Source: Cellulomonas sp. URHD0024 (GTDB lineage Bacteria > Actinomycetota > Actinomycetes > Actinomycetales > Cellulomonadaceae). Taken from it: a stretch of DNA of 64,000 nucleotides. The first letter of the stretch is position 1. Every line of letters begins with the position of its first letter. This document shows, piece by piece, positions 1-8,348 of the stretch. The position numbers and the translations under genes are program-made. Location of the stretch: assembly GCF_000426185.1 (NCBI RefSeq), contig NZ_AUEW01000004.1:248001-312000 (forward strand), written 5' to 3'. A model generated the notes under the pieces. That model saw nothing but the letters and a program-made list of their open reading frames with translations, was not told the DNA's origin and searched no databases.

Positions 1-2
1 AC

Positions 3-404
3 GCCCGCACGGACACCTACTTCACAGGCGCGACGGGAGATCGCTCCGACGAGGCGATCTCCGACGAGGCGATCTTCGACGAGACGGTCGAGCGGGCGGT
101 CCGCTTCGTCGAGGCGGGGGCCGACTGCGTCTTCGTGCCGGGGGTCGTCGAGGCGGACACCATCCGTCGGCTCGCCGCCGCCATCCCGGGCCCGCTCAAC
201 GTGGTGGCGGGGCTGGCGAACACCATCGACGCGCCCACGCTCTTCTCGCTGGGAGTGACGAGGGTCAGCCTCGGCGGCAGCCTGGCTCGCGCCGCGCTCA
301 GCACTCTGGAGCGGGCCGGCCGGGAGCTGCTCGACACCGGGACGCTCACCTTCCTCGACGGCGTGATCGGCTACGCCGACCTGCAGCGACGCCTCGGCTC
401 CTGA
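3..404 (+). CDS. Isocitrate lyase/PEP mutase family protein, C-terminal part
   Basis: Only the last 133 residues are in the window; the start lies before base 1. The visible part holds the family's late TIM-barrel strands: an ARTD segment at the window edge, then GADCVFVPG, then GPLNVVAG followed by GVTRVSLGG. This is the order seen in 2-methylisocitrate lyase/phosphonomutase-like proteins, which cleave or rearrange C-C or C-P bonds in small 2-oxo acids. The substrate cannot be told because the catalytic loop is off the window. A 15-bp direct duplication at 44-73 encodes SDEAI repeated next to a third partial copy. The gene converges on the minus-strand flavoprotein gene that ends at 427. Confidence 0.8.
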   Translation, partial: ARTDTYFTGATGDRSDEAISDEAIFDETVERAVRFVEAGADCVFVPGVVEADTIRRLAAAIPGPLNVVAGLANTIDAPTLFSLGVTRVSLGGSLARAALSTLERAGRELLDTGTLTFLDGVIGYADLQRRLGS

Positions 405-426
405 CGGTCGTGCTCGCCCCGCGCGG

Positions 427-1878
427 TCATGCGGGGGCCAGGAGCCAGTCGAGCACCTCGTCGGCCGACCACCCGTCGGGGTGCAGCTCAGCCAGCCGGC
501 TCGCGCCGGTGAGGTCCGCGCCGAGCGTGACCAGTGCCTCCTCCGTGCGCCCGTCGGGTCGGGTCTGGCCGAGGCCGACGTCGGCCGACAGCGCGTTGCA
601 CAGGCACGCCCGGCCCGCGGCGTCGTCGGCGGACCCGCCCTTGCGGACGAACATCTCGACGGGCTCCGCGGGGCACCGGTACCCCACGCCGCCGTCGACC
701 TTGCGGTAGGGCGACCGCAGGAAGCCCAGGTCGCACAGCCGAGGCCGGGCCTCCCGCACGGCCGGGTCGGAGAGCGTGCCGTCGAGCTGGGCGACCTTGA
801 ACGGGAAGCCGGTCGGCGAGGCGTCCCCGTCGGTGAGGACCTCGAGATCGCCGGCACGCAGCCCGGCCAGGAGCCGAGCACGGAGCTCCGGGGTCAGCCC
901 CGAGTCCGTGCTCAGCGCGAAGACCGTCCCTACCTGTACACCCGTCGCGCCGGCCGCCACCGACGCCCGCACCGCCTCGGGTGTGCCGAGCGAGCCGGCG
1001 AGCCAGAACGGCAGACCGACAGCCGCGACCTTCGCGATGTCCGCCTGGTCGCGGGCGCCGAACACTGGCTGGCCGCGCTCGTCCCTCGTGGGTCGACCCC
1101 GCGGGGGCGCGTTGTGCCCTCCGGCCCTCGGCCCCTCGATGACGAAGCCGTCGGGCCGCATCGCAGGGTCGCGGGTCAGGTAGGCGGCGAGGACCTCGCT
1201 GGAGACGATGGCCAGGAACACCGGCCGGTTCAGTGGCAGCAGTCCCGGTCCGAGAAGGTCCGGCGGATCGATGTCCACGCCGTGGTCGCCGCCCGGGTCG
1301 CCCAGGACGTCGACGGGCATCCGGGTCGGGCGGTGGGCCGCGAGCTCGTCCAGGAGGTGCGGCAGATGGCGCGGGATACCGGCGCCGACGAGCACGGCAT
1401 CGACACCGGCGAGCATCGCCCCGTACGCCGCGGCCGGCAGGGCCATCTGGATCTTCTCCAGGTAGTTGATGCCGACCGGGCCGTCGTGACCCTCCTTGGC
1501 CAGCCACACCTCGACGAAGTTGCCCAGGACGGTCAGCTCCTGGACGGCTCGACGGGGTCGCATGCTGAGCCGCGGCACCGGGGTGTATGCCACCCCCGGT
1601 GCTCGCCCGCCGGGCCGCAGGTGCCGCGCGAGCACGCGCTCGACGATCGCCCGCACGGGGAACGCAGCCATCGCCCGACGGACCGAGCCGTCGAGGTCAC
1701 CGTCCTCGAGCCGACGCGTCAGCACGAGATCGAGCGCGGTACCCGAGACGACGCCGAGCTGTCCGCGTCGGGCGACGGACGACGCCAGCCGCCAGGACGA
1801 GACGGCCACCCCCATCCCACCCTGGATGATCGTCGGGAGTGCACGTCGCAGCGACGGCACGGGCGGGGATGTCGACAT
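427..1878 (-). CDS. Nitronate monooxygenase-like FMN flavoprotein
   Basis: The 483-residue protein belongs to the nitronate monooxygenase/2-nitropropane dioxygenase superfamily, FMN TIM barrels that include enoyl reductase-like PfaD proteins. Visible signs are the N-terminal IIQGGMGVAVS, the central EGPRAGGHNAPPRG, and the phosphate-binding AGSLGTPEAVRASVAAGATGVQVGT. It is longer than typical nitronate monooxygenases (about 320-350 residues); the extra C-terminal part has a CPAEP motif and a C-x-C. The start was set at the ATG beginning MSTSPPVPSLRR, because the open frame upstream runs into fabI on the same strand and has no family similarity. fabI lies 35 bp upstream, so a shared transcript and a link to fatty acid metabolism are plausible. 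The true substrate is unknown. Confidence 0.78.
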   Translation of the reverse strand: MSTSPPVPSLRRALPTIIQGGMGVAVSSWRLASSVARRGQLGVVSGTALDLVLTRRLEDGDLDGSVRRAMAAFPVRAIVERVLARHLRPGGRAPGVAYTPVPRLSMRPRRAVQELTVLGNFVEVWLAKEGHDGPVGINYLEKIQMALPAAAYGAMLAGVDAVLVGAGIPRHLPHLLDELAAHRPTRMPVDVLGDPGGDHGVDIDPPDLLGPGLLPLNRPVFLAIVSSEVLAAYLTRDPAMRPDGFVIEGPRAGGHNAPPRGRPTRDERGQPVFGARDQADIAKVAAVGLPFWLAGSLGTPEAVRASVAAGATGVQVGTVFALSTDSGLTPELRARLLAGLRAGDLEVLTDGDASPTGFPFKVAQLDGTLSDPAVREARPRLCDLGFLRSPYRKVDGGVGYRCPAEPVEMFVRKGGSADDAAGRACLCNALSADVGLGQTRPDGRTEEALVTLGADLTGASRLAELHPDGWSADEVLDWLLAPA

Positions 1879-1913
1879 CGGGGTCTCCAGATTTGGGGGA
1901 CGGCGGCGGGTCG

Positions 1914-2681
1914 TCACAGCCCCATCGCGTGCACCCCGCCGTCGACGTGCACGATCTCGCCGGTCGTCGCCGGGAACCAGTCCGAGAGCAGCGCGACCAC
2001 GGCGCGGGCCGTCGGGTCGGCGTCGCGGACGTCCCAGCCGAGCGGTGCGCGCGGGTCCCAACCGCCCTCGATCGACTCGAAGCCCGGGATGGCCTTCGCC
2101 GCGGTCGACCGGACCGGTCCCGCGGCGACCAGGTTCACGCGGATCCCGTCGGGTCCCAGGTCCCGCGCGAGGTAGCGCGCGGTCGACTCCAGCGCCGCCT
2201 TGGCGACGCCCATCCAGTCGTAGACCGGCCACGCCACCGTTGCGTCGAACGTCAGGCCGACGAGCGCGCTGCCTCGCTGCATCAGCGGCCGCGCGGCGAC
2301 CGCGAGGGCCTTGAGCGAGTACGCCGAGACCTCCAGGGCGGTCGCCACGTCCGGCCACTCCCCGTCGAGGAAGTGCCCGCCGAGCACCGACTGCGGAGCG
2401 AACCCGACCGAGTGGACCACTCCGTCCAGGCGGTCCGCATGCTCACCCACGGCCCCCGCCAGGGCGGCCAGGTCCGCGGTCGACGTGACGTCGAGCCGGA
2501 CCACCGGTGCCCGGTCGGGCAGCCGCCGGGCGATCGCCTCGGTCAGCCTCTGCTGGCGGCCGAACGACGTCAGGACCACCTGCGCGCCCTGCTCCTGGGC
2601 GAGCCGGGCGACGTGGAAGGCGATCGAGCCTTCCGTGAGCACCCCTGTCACCAGGATCGTCCTGCCGTCGAGAAAGGCCAT
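1914..2681 (-). CDS. fabI: Enoyl-ACP reductase, InhA type
   Basis: A 255-residue NADH-dependent short-chain reductase that would reduce trans-2-enoyl-ACP in the last step of fatty acid elongation. The catalytic pair is Tyr154 and Lys161 in YDWMGVAK, the Y-x6-K spacing of InhA/FabI and not the Y-x3-K of ordinary short-chain dehydrogenases. The N-terminus (DGRTILVTGVLTEGSIAFHV) and the HSVGFAP strand are also InhA-like. The end HVDGGVHAMGL is typical of the family. It precedes the flavoprotein gene on the same strand. The mycobacterial flavour of the sequence supports an actinobacterial host. Confidence 0.93.
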   Translation of the reverse strand: MAFLDGRTILVTGVLTEGSIAFHVARLAQEQGAQVVLTSFGRQQRLTEAIARRLPDRAPVVRLDVTSTADLAALAGAVGEHADRLDGVVHSVGFAPQSVLGGHFLDGEWPDVATALEVSAYSLKALAVAARPLMQRGSALVGLTFDATVAWPVYDWMGVAKAALESTARYLARDLGPDGIRVNLVAAGPVRSTAAKAIPGFESIEGGWDPRAPLGWDVRDADPTARAVVALLSDWFPATTGEIVHVDGGVHAMGL

Positions 2682-2790
2682 CGGCGTCTCCTACCGTGTG
2701 GGCGCCGTCCTGACGATCGGTCGGCGTTGACGACGGTAGTCAGCCACAGCCGCGCGACCAGGGCCGTTCGGCATCTTGACGAGCGTGGTG

Positions 2791-3255
2791 CTAGTGCTCG
2801 CCCTTGATGACGAAGAACGAGCCGCGGATCGTGCCGGCCAGCTTCGACTTCTGCCTCGCGAACTTGAAGCGCGACGCCAGCTCCTCGGGGACCTCCATGC
2901 CGTCGGACAGCTTGAACCCGACCGCGCGCTTCTTCCCGTCCTCGAGGCCGTACATCACGTTGATGGACAGGCCCGACTCGTAGAACACGTAGGCCATCCG
3001 CGTGCCGTCCACCACGAAGGACGTGGCCTCGAGCGGGCGGGAGGCGATCACGATGTCGCGCTCGTCCTTCAGGACCGAGTGGACCCAGTCCACCGTCTCG
3101 CTCGCCTCGCTCGCAGGCTCGACCGTGAACGTGTGGTCGAACTTGTTCGTGAAGTAGCGCGCCTCGTTGGCCCGCAGGCCGGCCAGCGCATCGGCCACCG
3201 GCGAGGACTCGAGCCCGACCGTGGACACCTCGGTGAAATCGACGACGTACGACAC
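2791..3255 (-). CDS. Hypothetical protein, 154 residues
   Basis: I do not recognise a family. The protein is soluble, with alternating charged and beta-prone segments (YVVDFTEVS, KFDHTFTVEP, DIVIASRPL, TRMAYVFYESGL), no signal peptide and no membrane segment. It looks like a single compact beta-rich domain. The start ATG follows a good ribosome site, GGAGGAGCT, 6 nt upstream, which argues for a real, well-translated gene. It is divergent from the amino acid permease with about 130 bp between them, enough for two promoters. Lys- and Phe-rich composition is consistent with a cytoplasmic protein. Confidence 0.65.
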   Translation of the reverse strand: MSYVVDFTEVSTVGLESSPVADALAGLRANEARYFTNKFDHTFTVEPASEASETVDWVHSVLKDERDIVIASRPLEATSFVVDGTRMAYVFYESGLSINVMYGLEDGKKRAVGFKLSDGMEVPEELASRFKFARQKSKLAGTIRGSFFVIKGEH

Positions 3256-3383
3256 GGGAGCTCCTCCAGGCGTGGAACGGACACACGGAGACTAGCGACA
3301 CCCCCGGACCGCTCACACCGCGCGCCACCTGCGACGTTCCGCCAGACTTTGCTGACCACTCGGGCGACGTCAGGGGACCGGCC

Positions 3384-4838
3384 ATGAGCGTGTTGCGCAC
3401 CAAGCCCGTCGAGCAGTCGATGGCCGACTCGGAAGAGCCGGAGTTCAAGCTCAAGCGCTCGCTGAGCGCGCTCGACCTGATCGTGTTCGGCGTCGGGGTC
3501 GTCATCGGCGCCGGCATCTTCACGCTCACCGGGCGGGCGGCGCACGACGTCGCCGGGCCGGGGATCGTCCTGTCGTTCGTCGCCGCCGCGATCTGCTGTG
3601 CGCTCGCGGCCATGTGCTACGCCGAGTTCGCCTCGACCGTCCCGGTCTCGGGGTCGGCGTACACGTTCAGCTACTCGAGCCTGGGCGAGATCTTCGCGTG
3701 GATCATCGGGTGGGACCTCATCCTCGAGATGTTCCTGGGTGCCAGCGTCGTCGCGCAGGGCTGGAGCGCCTACCTGGGGGTGCTGTTCGAGAACCTGGGC
3801 TTCTCGATCCCCGAGTCGATCGGGTACGGCGGGGTCGTCGACGTCCCGTCGATCGTTCTCGTCGTCGTGCTCGGGGTGCTCATCACCCTCGGGATCAAGG
3901 AGTCCCTGCGCGTCAACCTCGTGCTGGTCGCGCTGAAGCTGTTCGTCGTGCTGTTCGTGATCATCGCCGGCATCCAGTTCATCTCGACGGAGAACTACCA
4001 CCCGTTCATCCCGCCCGCGCAGGCCACCGAGACGACCACCGGACTGACCCAGCCGCTGCTGCAGGCGCTCGCCGGGGTGGAGCCCTCGACGTTCGGGTGG
4101 GGCGGTGTCGTCGCGGGCGCGGCGCTCGTGTTCTTCGCGTTCATCGGTTTCGACGTCGTCGCGACGACGGCCGAGGAGACGCGCAACCCGCAGCGGGACC
4201 TGCCGATCGGCATCATCGGCTCGCTCATCATCTGCACGATCCTGTACTGCGCCGTGTCCGTCGTCGTCACCGGCATGGTGAGCTACGACAAGCTCGACCC
4301 GGAGGCCGCGCTGGCCAACGCGTTCACCGCGCACGGCGAGGACTGGATGGCGACGGTCATCTCCGCGGGCGCCGTCGCCGGCCTGACGACCGTCGTGCTC
4401 ACCCTGATGATCGGCGGCAGCCGCGTGATCTTCGCGATGAGCCGCGACCACCTGCTGCCCGTCGCTCTGGCCAAGGTGCACCCGACGTTCCGGACGCCGT
4501 GGGTGATCACCGCGCTCGTCACGGTCGTCGTGGCGCTCGTCGCCGGCCTGACGCCCGTCGGCGTGCTGGAGGAGATGGTCAACATCGGCACCCTGAGCGC
4601 GTTCGTCCTGGTCAGCGTGGGCGTCCTGGTCCTGCGCCGCAAGCGTCCCGACCTGCCGCGCTCGTTCAAGGTGCCGTGGATGCCGGTGCTCCCGCTCGTC
4701 TCCGCCGCGATCTGCCTGTACCTGATGCTCAACCTGTCGGTCGAGACGTGGCTGCGGTTCGTGGTGTGGCTGGTGCTCGGGTTCGTCGTCTACTTCGGGT
4801 ACTCGATGCGGCGCTCGCGGCTGGCGGAGAAGTGGTGA
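3384..4838 (+). CDS. APC-family amino acid permease
   Basis: A 484-residue transporter with about 12 membrane helices. The first helix carries the APC signature GVGVVIGAGIFTLTG, and the second has SFVAAAICCALAAMCYAEFA, as in the cationic amino acid (CAT/YfnA-like) branch. The loop FDVVATTAEETRNPQRDLPIGI between helices 6 and 7 is the branch's best-conserved motif. It should import amino acids with protons across the cytoplasmic membrane; which amino acid cannot be read from sequence. It stands alone, divergent from the hypothetical gene upstream. Confidence 0.9.
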   Translation: MSVLRTKPVEQSMADSEEPEFKLKRSLSALDLIVFGVGVVIGAGIFTLTGRAAHDVAGPGIVLSFVAAAICCALAAMCYAEFASTVPVSGSAYTFSYSSLGEIFAWIIGWDLILEMFLGASVVAQGWSAYLGVLFENLGFSIPESIGYGGVVDVPSIVLVVVLGVLITLGIKESLRVNLVLVALKLFVVLFVIIAGIQFISTENYHPFIPPAQATETTTGLTQPLLQALAGVEPSTFGWGGVVAGAALVFFAFIGFDVVATTAEETRNPQRDLPIGIIGSLIICTILYCAVSVVVTGMVSYDKLDPEAALANAFTAHGEDWMATVISAGAVAGLTTVVLTLMIGGSRVIFAMSRDHLLPVALAKVHPTFRTPWVITALVTVVVALVAGLTPVGVLEEMVNIGTLSAFVLVSVGVLVLRRKRPDLPRSFKVPWMPVLPLVSAAICLYLMLNLSVETWLRFVVWLVLGFVVYFGYSMRRSRLAEKW

Positions 4839-4980
4839 ACGGACCGGATGGTGACCTGGTGCAGGTCGCTCGCGCCGACGTGCGCTCCGACGCCGCACCC
4901 CGCGTGCCGGGTCCACGCTGCGCGGATCCGCGGTGGTGTCCTCGCCGCCCGTCCGGCGTTGCTCGACGGAGGGACCGGTG

Positions 4981-6009
4981 GTGACGGAACGCGACTGGGA
5001 CCTCGCCCTCGCAGACGAGATGGCTCCCCTCACCGACGAGTCGTTCTATGACGGAGCGCTCTCCGATGCCGTCTTCAGGCTGGTTGCGCTCTACGGGTCG
5101 GACAGTCGAGAGCGTTGGGAATCGGTCGCGACCAGTGCGGATGTTCCCGAGCTCTGGGCAGTGGCGGGCGTTCTCGGAGTCACGACCATCGACCGGCGAG
5201 TCAGAAACTTCGGAAAGTTCGTCGAGTTCATGCACGGGCCGGAGATCACCCGACGACTTGGCCACCTGCCGCAGTTCCAGATGCTCCTGGCGGAGTCTCT
5301 GATGTACGAGTCGGAGATCGGCAGCGAGTACTCCCTGGATCGGGCCAGGGCACTCTGCGCGGCGCAGCTACCCCGGTTCGCGAGGCACCATGGCGCCCAG
5401 AACCTCATGGTCGAGATCTGCCTCCACGTCCTCGACGCCCGCGACACCGACGTCGACGACGTGCTCCAACAGGCGGAGAGCGCGAACACGCGGTCGCTCG
5501 AGCTGTCCGGCTACGAGTACGGAAAGTACTTCGCCCACCGCGGGGTGCTTCGCGCGTATCGGGGGCAGAGGCTCGAGGGGCTGGCTGACGTGCGTCGGGC
5601 GATCGACCTGGAGTCGTCCGAACGCTGGGACTACGCGGCGCGGATCGCCCAGTACGAGAGCGTCGCGGCGCGGGTCGAGACGATCTGCCTACGCCGGCAC
5701 CTGGCGCAGGAGGTCGAGAAGGCCCGTGCCGAGATCGAGGGTGCTCGGGGCCAGGTTCTGACCATGACGGGCCTTCTTGCGGCCGTCGTCGCGATCGTCG
5801 TCGTCAACATCGGAAACGTCCGTACGACGGGGACACGCGGGGAGGTCTTCACGTCGACCCTGGTGGCGAACGGCACGGTGATTCTCGGCTTCGGGCTGTT
5901 GATCTCACTGGTCCTGACTCCGAGAACCCGCACCGCCTGGGTCCTGGCAGTGCTTGTTCCCCTGGTGGGTCTGAGCCTTCTGCTCATCGGCGCATTCGTC
6001 TCGATCTAG
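4981..6009 (+). CDS. Unknown helical protein with C-terminal membrane segments
   Basis: Unrecognised. From the GTG chosen here (ribosome site GGAGG 8 nt upstream; an upstream ATG at 4933 lacks one) the protein has 342 residues. About 235 N-terminal residues look all-helical with TPR-like spacing and many aromatic residues. A charged, coiled-coil-like stretch follows (LAQEVEKARAEIEGARGQ). Then come three hydrophobic helices (GLLAAVVAIVVVNI, GTVILGFGLLISLVL, WVLAVLVPLVGLSLLLIGAFV) ending at the C-terminus. It is therefore probably anchored in the membrane with a large cytoplasmic domain. Codon use is visibly less GC-biased than in its neighbours, which suggests recent transfer. Helical-plus-membrane layouts of this kind occur in defence and stress modules, but nothing here proves that role. 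Confidence 0.6.
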   Translation: MTERDWDLALADEMAPLTDESFYDGALSDAVFRLVALYGSDSRERWESVATSADVPELWAVAGVLGVTTIDRRVRNFGKFVEFMHGPEITRRLGHLPQFQMLLAESLMYESEIGSEYSLDRARALCAAQLPRFARHHGAQNLMVEICLHVLDARDTDVDDVLQQAESANTRSLELSGYEYGKYFAHRGVLRAYRGQRLEGLADVRRAIDLESSERWDYAARIAQYESVAARVETICLRRHLAQEVEKARAEIEGARGQVLTMTGLLAAVVAIVVVNIGNVRTTGTRGEVFTSTLVANGTVILGFGLLISLVLTPRTRTAWVLAVLVPLVGLSLLLIGAFVSI

Positions 6010-6097
6010 CCGGGACGACCCGAGGCCGGTGCGGCCGTCGTGGCTGCCCTGCCCGGTTCTGCGGCTCAGGTCGGCAGGGCGCCTCGCCCGTCGCGCG

Positions 6098-6117
6098 TGC
6101 ACGGGAGCGGCCGTGCA
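6098..6117. terminator. Hairpin between convergent genes
   Basis: TGCACGG and CCGTGCA form a 7-bp stem with a 6-nt loop, midway between two genes that end facing each other. No T-run follows, so termination by it is a guess. Confidence 0.35.
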
Positions 6118-6120
6118 GCA

Positions 6121-6546
6121 TCACCACGCGCGGGCGCGGGCGATCGCCGTCTCGAGCTCGTCGTCGTCGAACGTCGGGTAGTCGGGATCTTCTGGGTCGA
6201 GGCGGTCGAGAACCTCCCGCAGGGCCGCGAGCCGGTCGGGATGCGCCGCCCAGTGCGCCTCGGGCACCCGCAGCACGGCCATGAGCAGGTCGCCCGGGTA
6301 GTAGTCGCCCTCCAGCAGGGGTCGGTCGCGCAGCATGGCGACGGCGAGCGGGACGAGGAGCTCACGGGCGACGTCCTGCGCGACGAGCAGACGCAGGTCC
6401 TCGACGCCGAGCTGCGCCACAGGGACGGTCCGGAGGCGGTGGACGCGACGGACGAGCGTGGTGGCGTCGTCGGGCGTCGGGCCCCAGGACGGCGGGTCGG
6501 CCTGGTCGAGCGTCAGGGCGGCGAGCTCGGGCGGTACGTCGCGCAT
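6121..6546 (-). CDS. CdiI-like contact-dependent inhibition immunity protein
   Basis: A 141-residue protein with the pattern of a CDI immunity family: ALTLDQ near the N-terminus, VRRVHRLRTVPVAQLGVEDLRLLVAQ in the middle, LLVPLAVAMLRDRPLLEGDYYPGDLL, and an acidic end. Members bind and neutralise toxin domains delivered between cells. No CdiA, WXG100 or other polymorphic toxin gene is visible here, so this copy is an orphan in the window. Such orphans can protect against neighbours' toxins, or the family may have spread beyond that role. It lies just downstream of the recCBD operon on the same strand, 65 bp after the recD stop in map terms, but with its own start. Confidence 0.68.
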   Translation of the reverse strand: MRDVPPELAALTLDQADPPSWGPTPDDATTLVRRVHRLRTVPVAQLGVEDLRLLVAQDVARELLVPLAVAMLRDRPLLEGDYYPGDLLMAVLRVPEAHWAAHPDRLAALREVLDRLDPEDPDYPTFDDDELETAIARARAW

Positions 6547-6611
6547 CGTCGCTGTCCTCTCCGTGGTCTGTGCTGGACCTCGTGCCGAGCCGATCGTCCC
6601 TGCCTCTCGAC

Positions 6612-8348
6612 TCAGCGGGGTTCACGCAGGCCGCTCGCGCGGCGGACCGGTCGCTCGACCGCGGTCCGGATCGCGGCCTCGGTGCCGATGATGTGGACGT
6701 GCTCGCGGGCCCGGGTGACCGCCGTGTAGAGGAGCTCGCGGGTGAGCAGCGGCGACGTCTGCGGCGGGAGCAGGACGGTCACCCGGGCGAACTGGCTGCC
6801 CTGGCCGCGGTGCACCGTCATCGCGTGGACCGGTTGGACGGCCGGGAGCTGGTGCGGGCGGACCAGCCGAGGGTCGTCCGGGTCGCGGAACGCCACCGCC
6901 ACGCCGGCGCCGTCGGCCACCACCACGCCGGTGTCGCCGTTGTACAGGCCGACCGCGCGGTTGTTCTCGGTCACCAGGAGCGGTCGGCCCAGAGGCCACG
7001 TGCCCGTCGTCGGCGCGCCCGTCGCGGCGGCGACCCAGGCCTCCGCGGTCGCAGCCCAGTGGGCGACGCCGAACGGCCCCTCCCGGTGCGCGAGGAGCAG
7101 GCGGTGGGTGCCCAGTGCTCGCAACGCTCCCGCGGCGTCGCCCGCGCGCGCCGCCTCGGTCAGGGCGACGCCCGTCGTCTCCAGGGACGTGCGCAGGGCC
7201 GCGACGTCCGACGGGCCGAGTCGATCCTCGGCCGGCTCCACCCACGAGCGGTGCGGGTCGCCCGCTCGCAGGAGGCGCAGGGTCGCGTCGGCGTCGCCGG
7301 TGCGGATCGCCTCGGCGAGCTCGGCCAGGGCGGCGCCGTAGCGATGCGCGTGGGTCAGGCGGACGACGCCGCGGGGGAGGGCGGCGACGAGGTCGCCCAG
7401 GACCGCACCGGCCTCGACGCTCGCGAGCTGGTCCGGGTCGCCGACGAGGACCAGCCGCGCGGTCGGCCGCAGGGCATCGACGAGCCGGGCCATCAGCGGC
7501 AGCGAGACCATGGAGGCCTCGTCCACGATGACGACGTCGTGCGGCAGGCGGTGTCCCTGGTCGTGCGCGAAACGGGTCGTGGAGTCGCGCCGCCACCCGA
7601 GCAGGCGGTGGATCGTCATCGCGTGCAAGGCGCCGACGGCGGCGCGGTCGGCCTCGTCGAGAAGCGCGACCTCGGCGTTCACCGACTCCTGGAGGCGTGC
7701 GGCAGCCTTGCCCGTCGGGGCCGCCAGCGCGACGCGCAGGCCGGGGCCCGCCGCGGACTGGAGTGCCGCGACGAGTCGGGCGACCGTGGTCGTCTTCCCG
7801 GTGCCAGGGCCACCCGTCAGCACGGTCAGGTGCGAGGTGGCGGCCGTCTCCAGAGCGGCACGCTGAGCGGAGTCGCCGGGCAGCGGGAAGAGACGCGCTG
7901 CCGTCGAGCGCAGGGCCGCGAGGTCGGCGGCCGCGGGTCCGGCGAGCGTGATCGCGCGACGGACCGTCTGCTCGTCGCGCCAGTACCGGTCCAGGTACAC
8001 GCGGCCGTCCACCCAGCGCAGCGGCCGGTCCGCGGGCCCGTCCGGGCCGTCCGCCACGAGCGGGCTCCGGCGCAGCGCGGTGTGCCATCCGTCGAGCGAC
8101 GGCCAGGGCAGGTCCGGCTCGTCGACGTCGTCGAGCACGACGCACACGGATCCGCCGCGCAGTGCGGACACGGCGAGCGCTGCGGCGAGCAGCACGCGCT
8201 CGTCGGTCTCGCCGCCGATCACGCCGAGACGTCGGGCGACGTGCACGTCCCCGGAGGTGAGCATCCCGGTCGTGACGAAGGGCGCGAGCAGCCCGGTGAC
8301 CCGCCACGGGGTGGTGGGCGCCCCCTCGACCTCCCTGAGCACGGTCAT
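6612..8348 (-). CDS. recD: Exodeoxyribonuclease V alpha subunit
   Basis: A 578-residue superfamily 1B helicase, the fast 5'-3' motor of RecBCD. Visible motifs are Walker A LTGGPGTGKTTTVARL, Walker B VIVDEASMVSLPL, the GDPDQLASVEAGAVLGDL motif III, and C-terminal AMTVHRGQGSQF with ELLYTAVTRAREHVHIIG. The start is the ATG of MTVLREVEG, which overlaps the recB stop as ATGA, so translation is probably coupled. A longer open frame upstream runs through recB in another phase and is not coding. recD is last in the recC-recB-recD order. Confidence 0.94.
   Translation of the reverse strand: MTVLREVEGAPTTPWRVTGLLAPFVTTGMLTSGDVHVARRLGVIGGETDERVLLAAALAVSALRGGSVCVVLDDVDEPDLPWPSLDGWHTALRRSPLVADGPDGPADRPLRWVDGRVYLDRYWRDEQTVRRAITLAGPAAADLAALRSTAARLFPLPGDSAQRAALETAATSHLTVLTGGPGTGKTTTVARLVAALQSAAGPGLRVALAAPTGKAAARLQESVNAEVALLDEADRAAVGALHAMTIHRLLGWRRDSTTRFAHDQGHRLPHDVVIVDEASMVSLPLMARLVDALRPTARLVLVGDPDQLASVEAGAVLGDLVAALPRGVVRLTHAHRYGAALAELAEAIRTGDADATLRLLRAGDPHRSWVEPAEDRLGPSDVAALRTSLETTGVALTEAARAGDAAGALRALGTHRLLLAHREGPFGVAHWAATAEAWVAAATGAPTTGTWPLGRPLLVTENNRAVGLYNGDTGVVVADGAGVAVAFRDPDDPRLVRPHQLPAVQPVHAMTVHRGQGSQFARVTVLLPPQTSPLLTRELLYTAVTRAREHVHIIGTEAAIRTAVERPVRRASGLREPR

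Noticed and set aside
427..2358. A 643-residue open frame joining the flavoprotein with an N-terminal part in the fabI region
   Set aside because: The extra part is fabI sequence in another phase, rich in Arg/Gly, with no domain signs.
3069..5033. A 654-residue minus-strand frame opposite the amino acid permease
   Set aside because: Its His/Asp/Arg-rich translation is the typical mirror of a GC-rich membrane protein gene.
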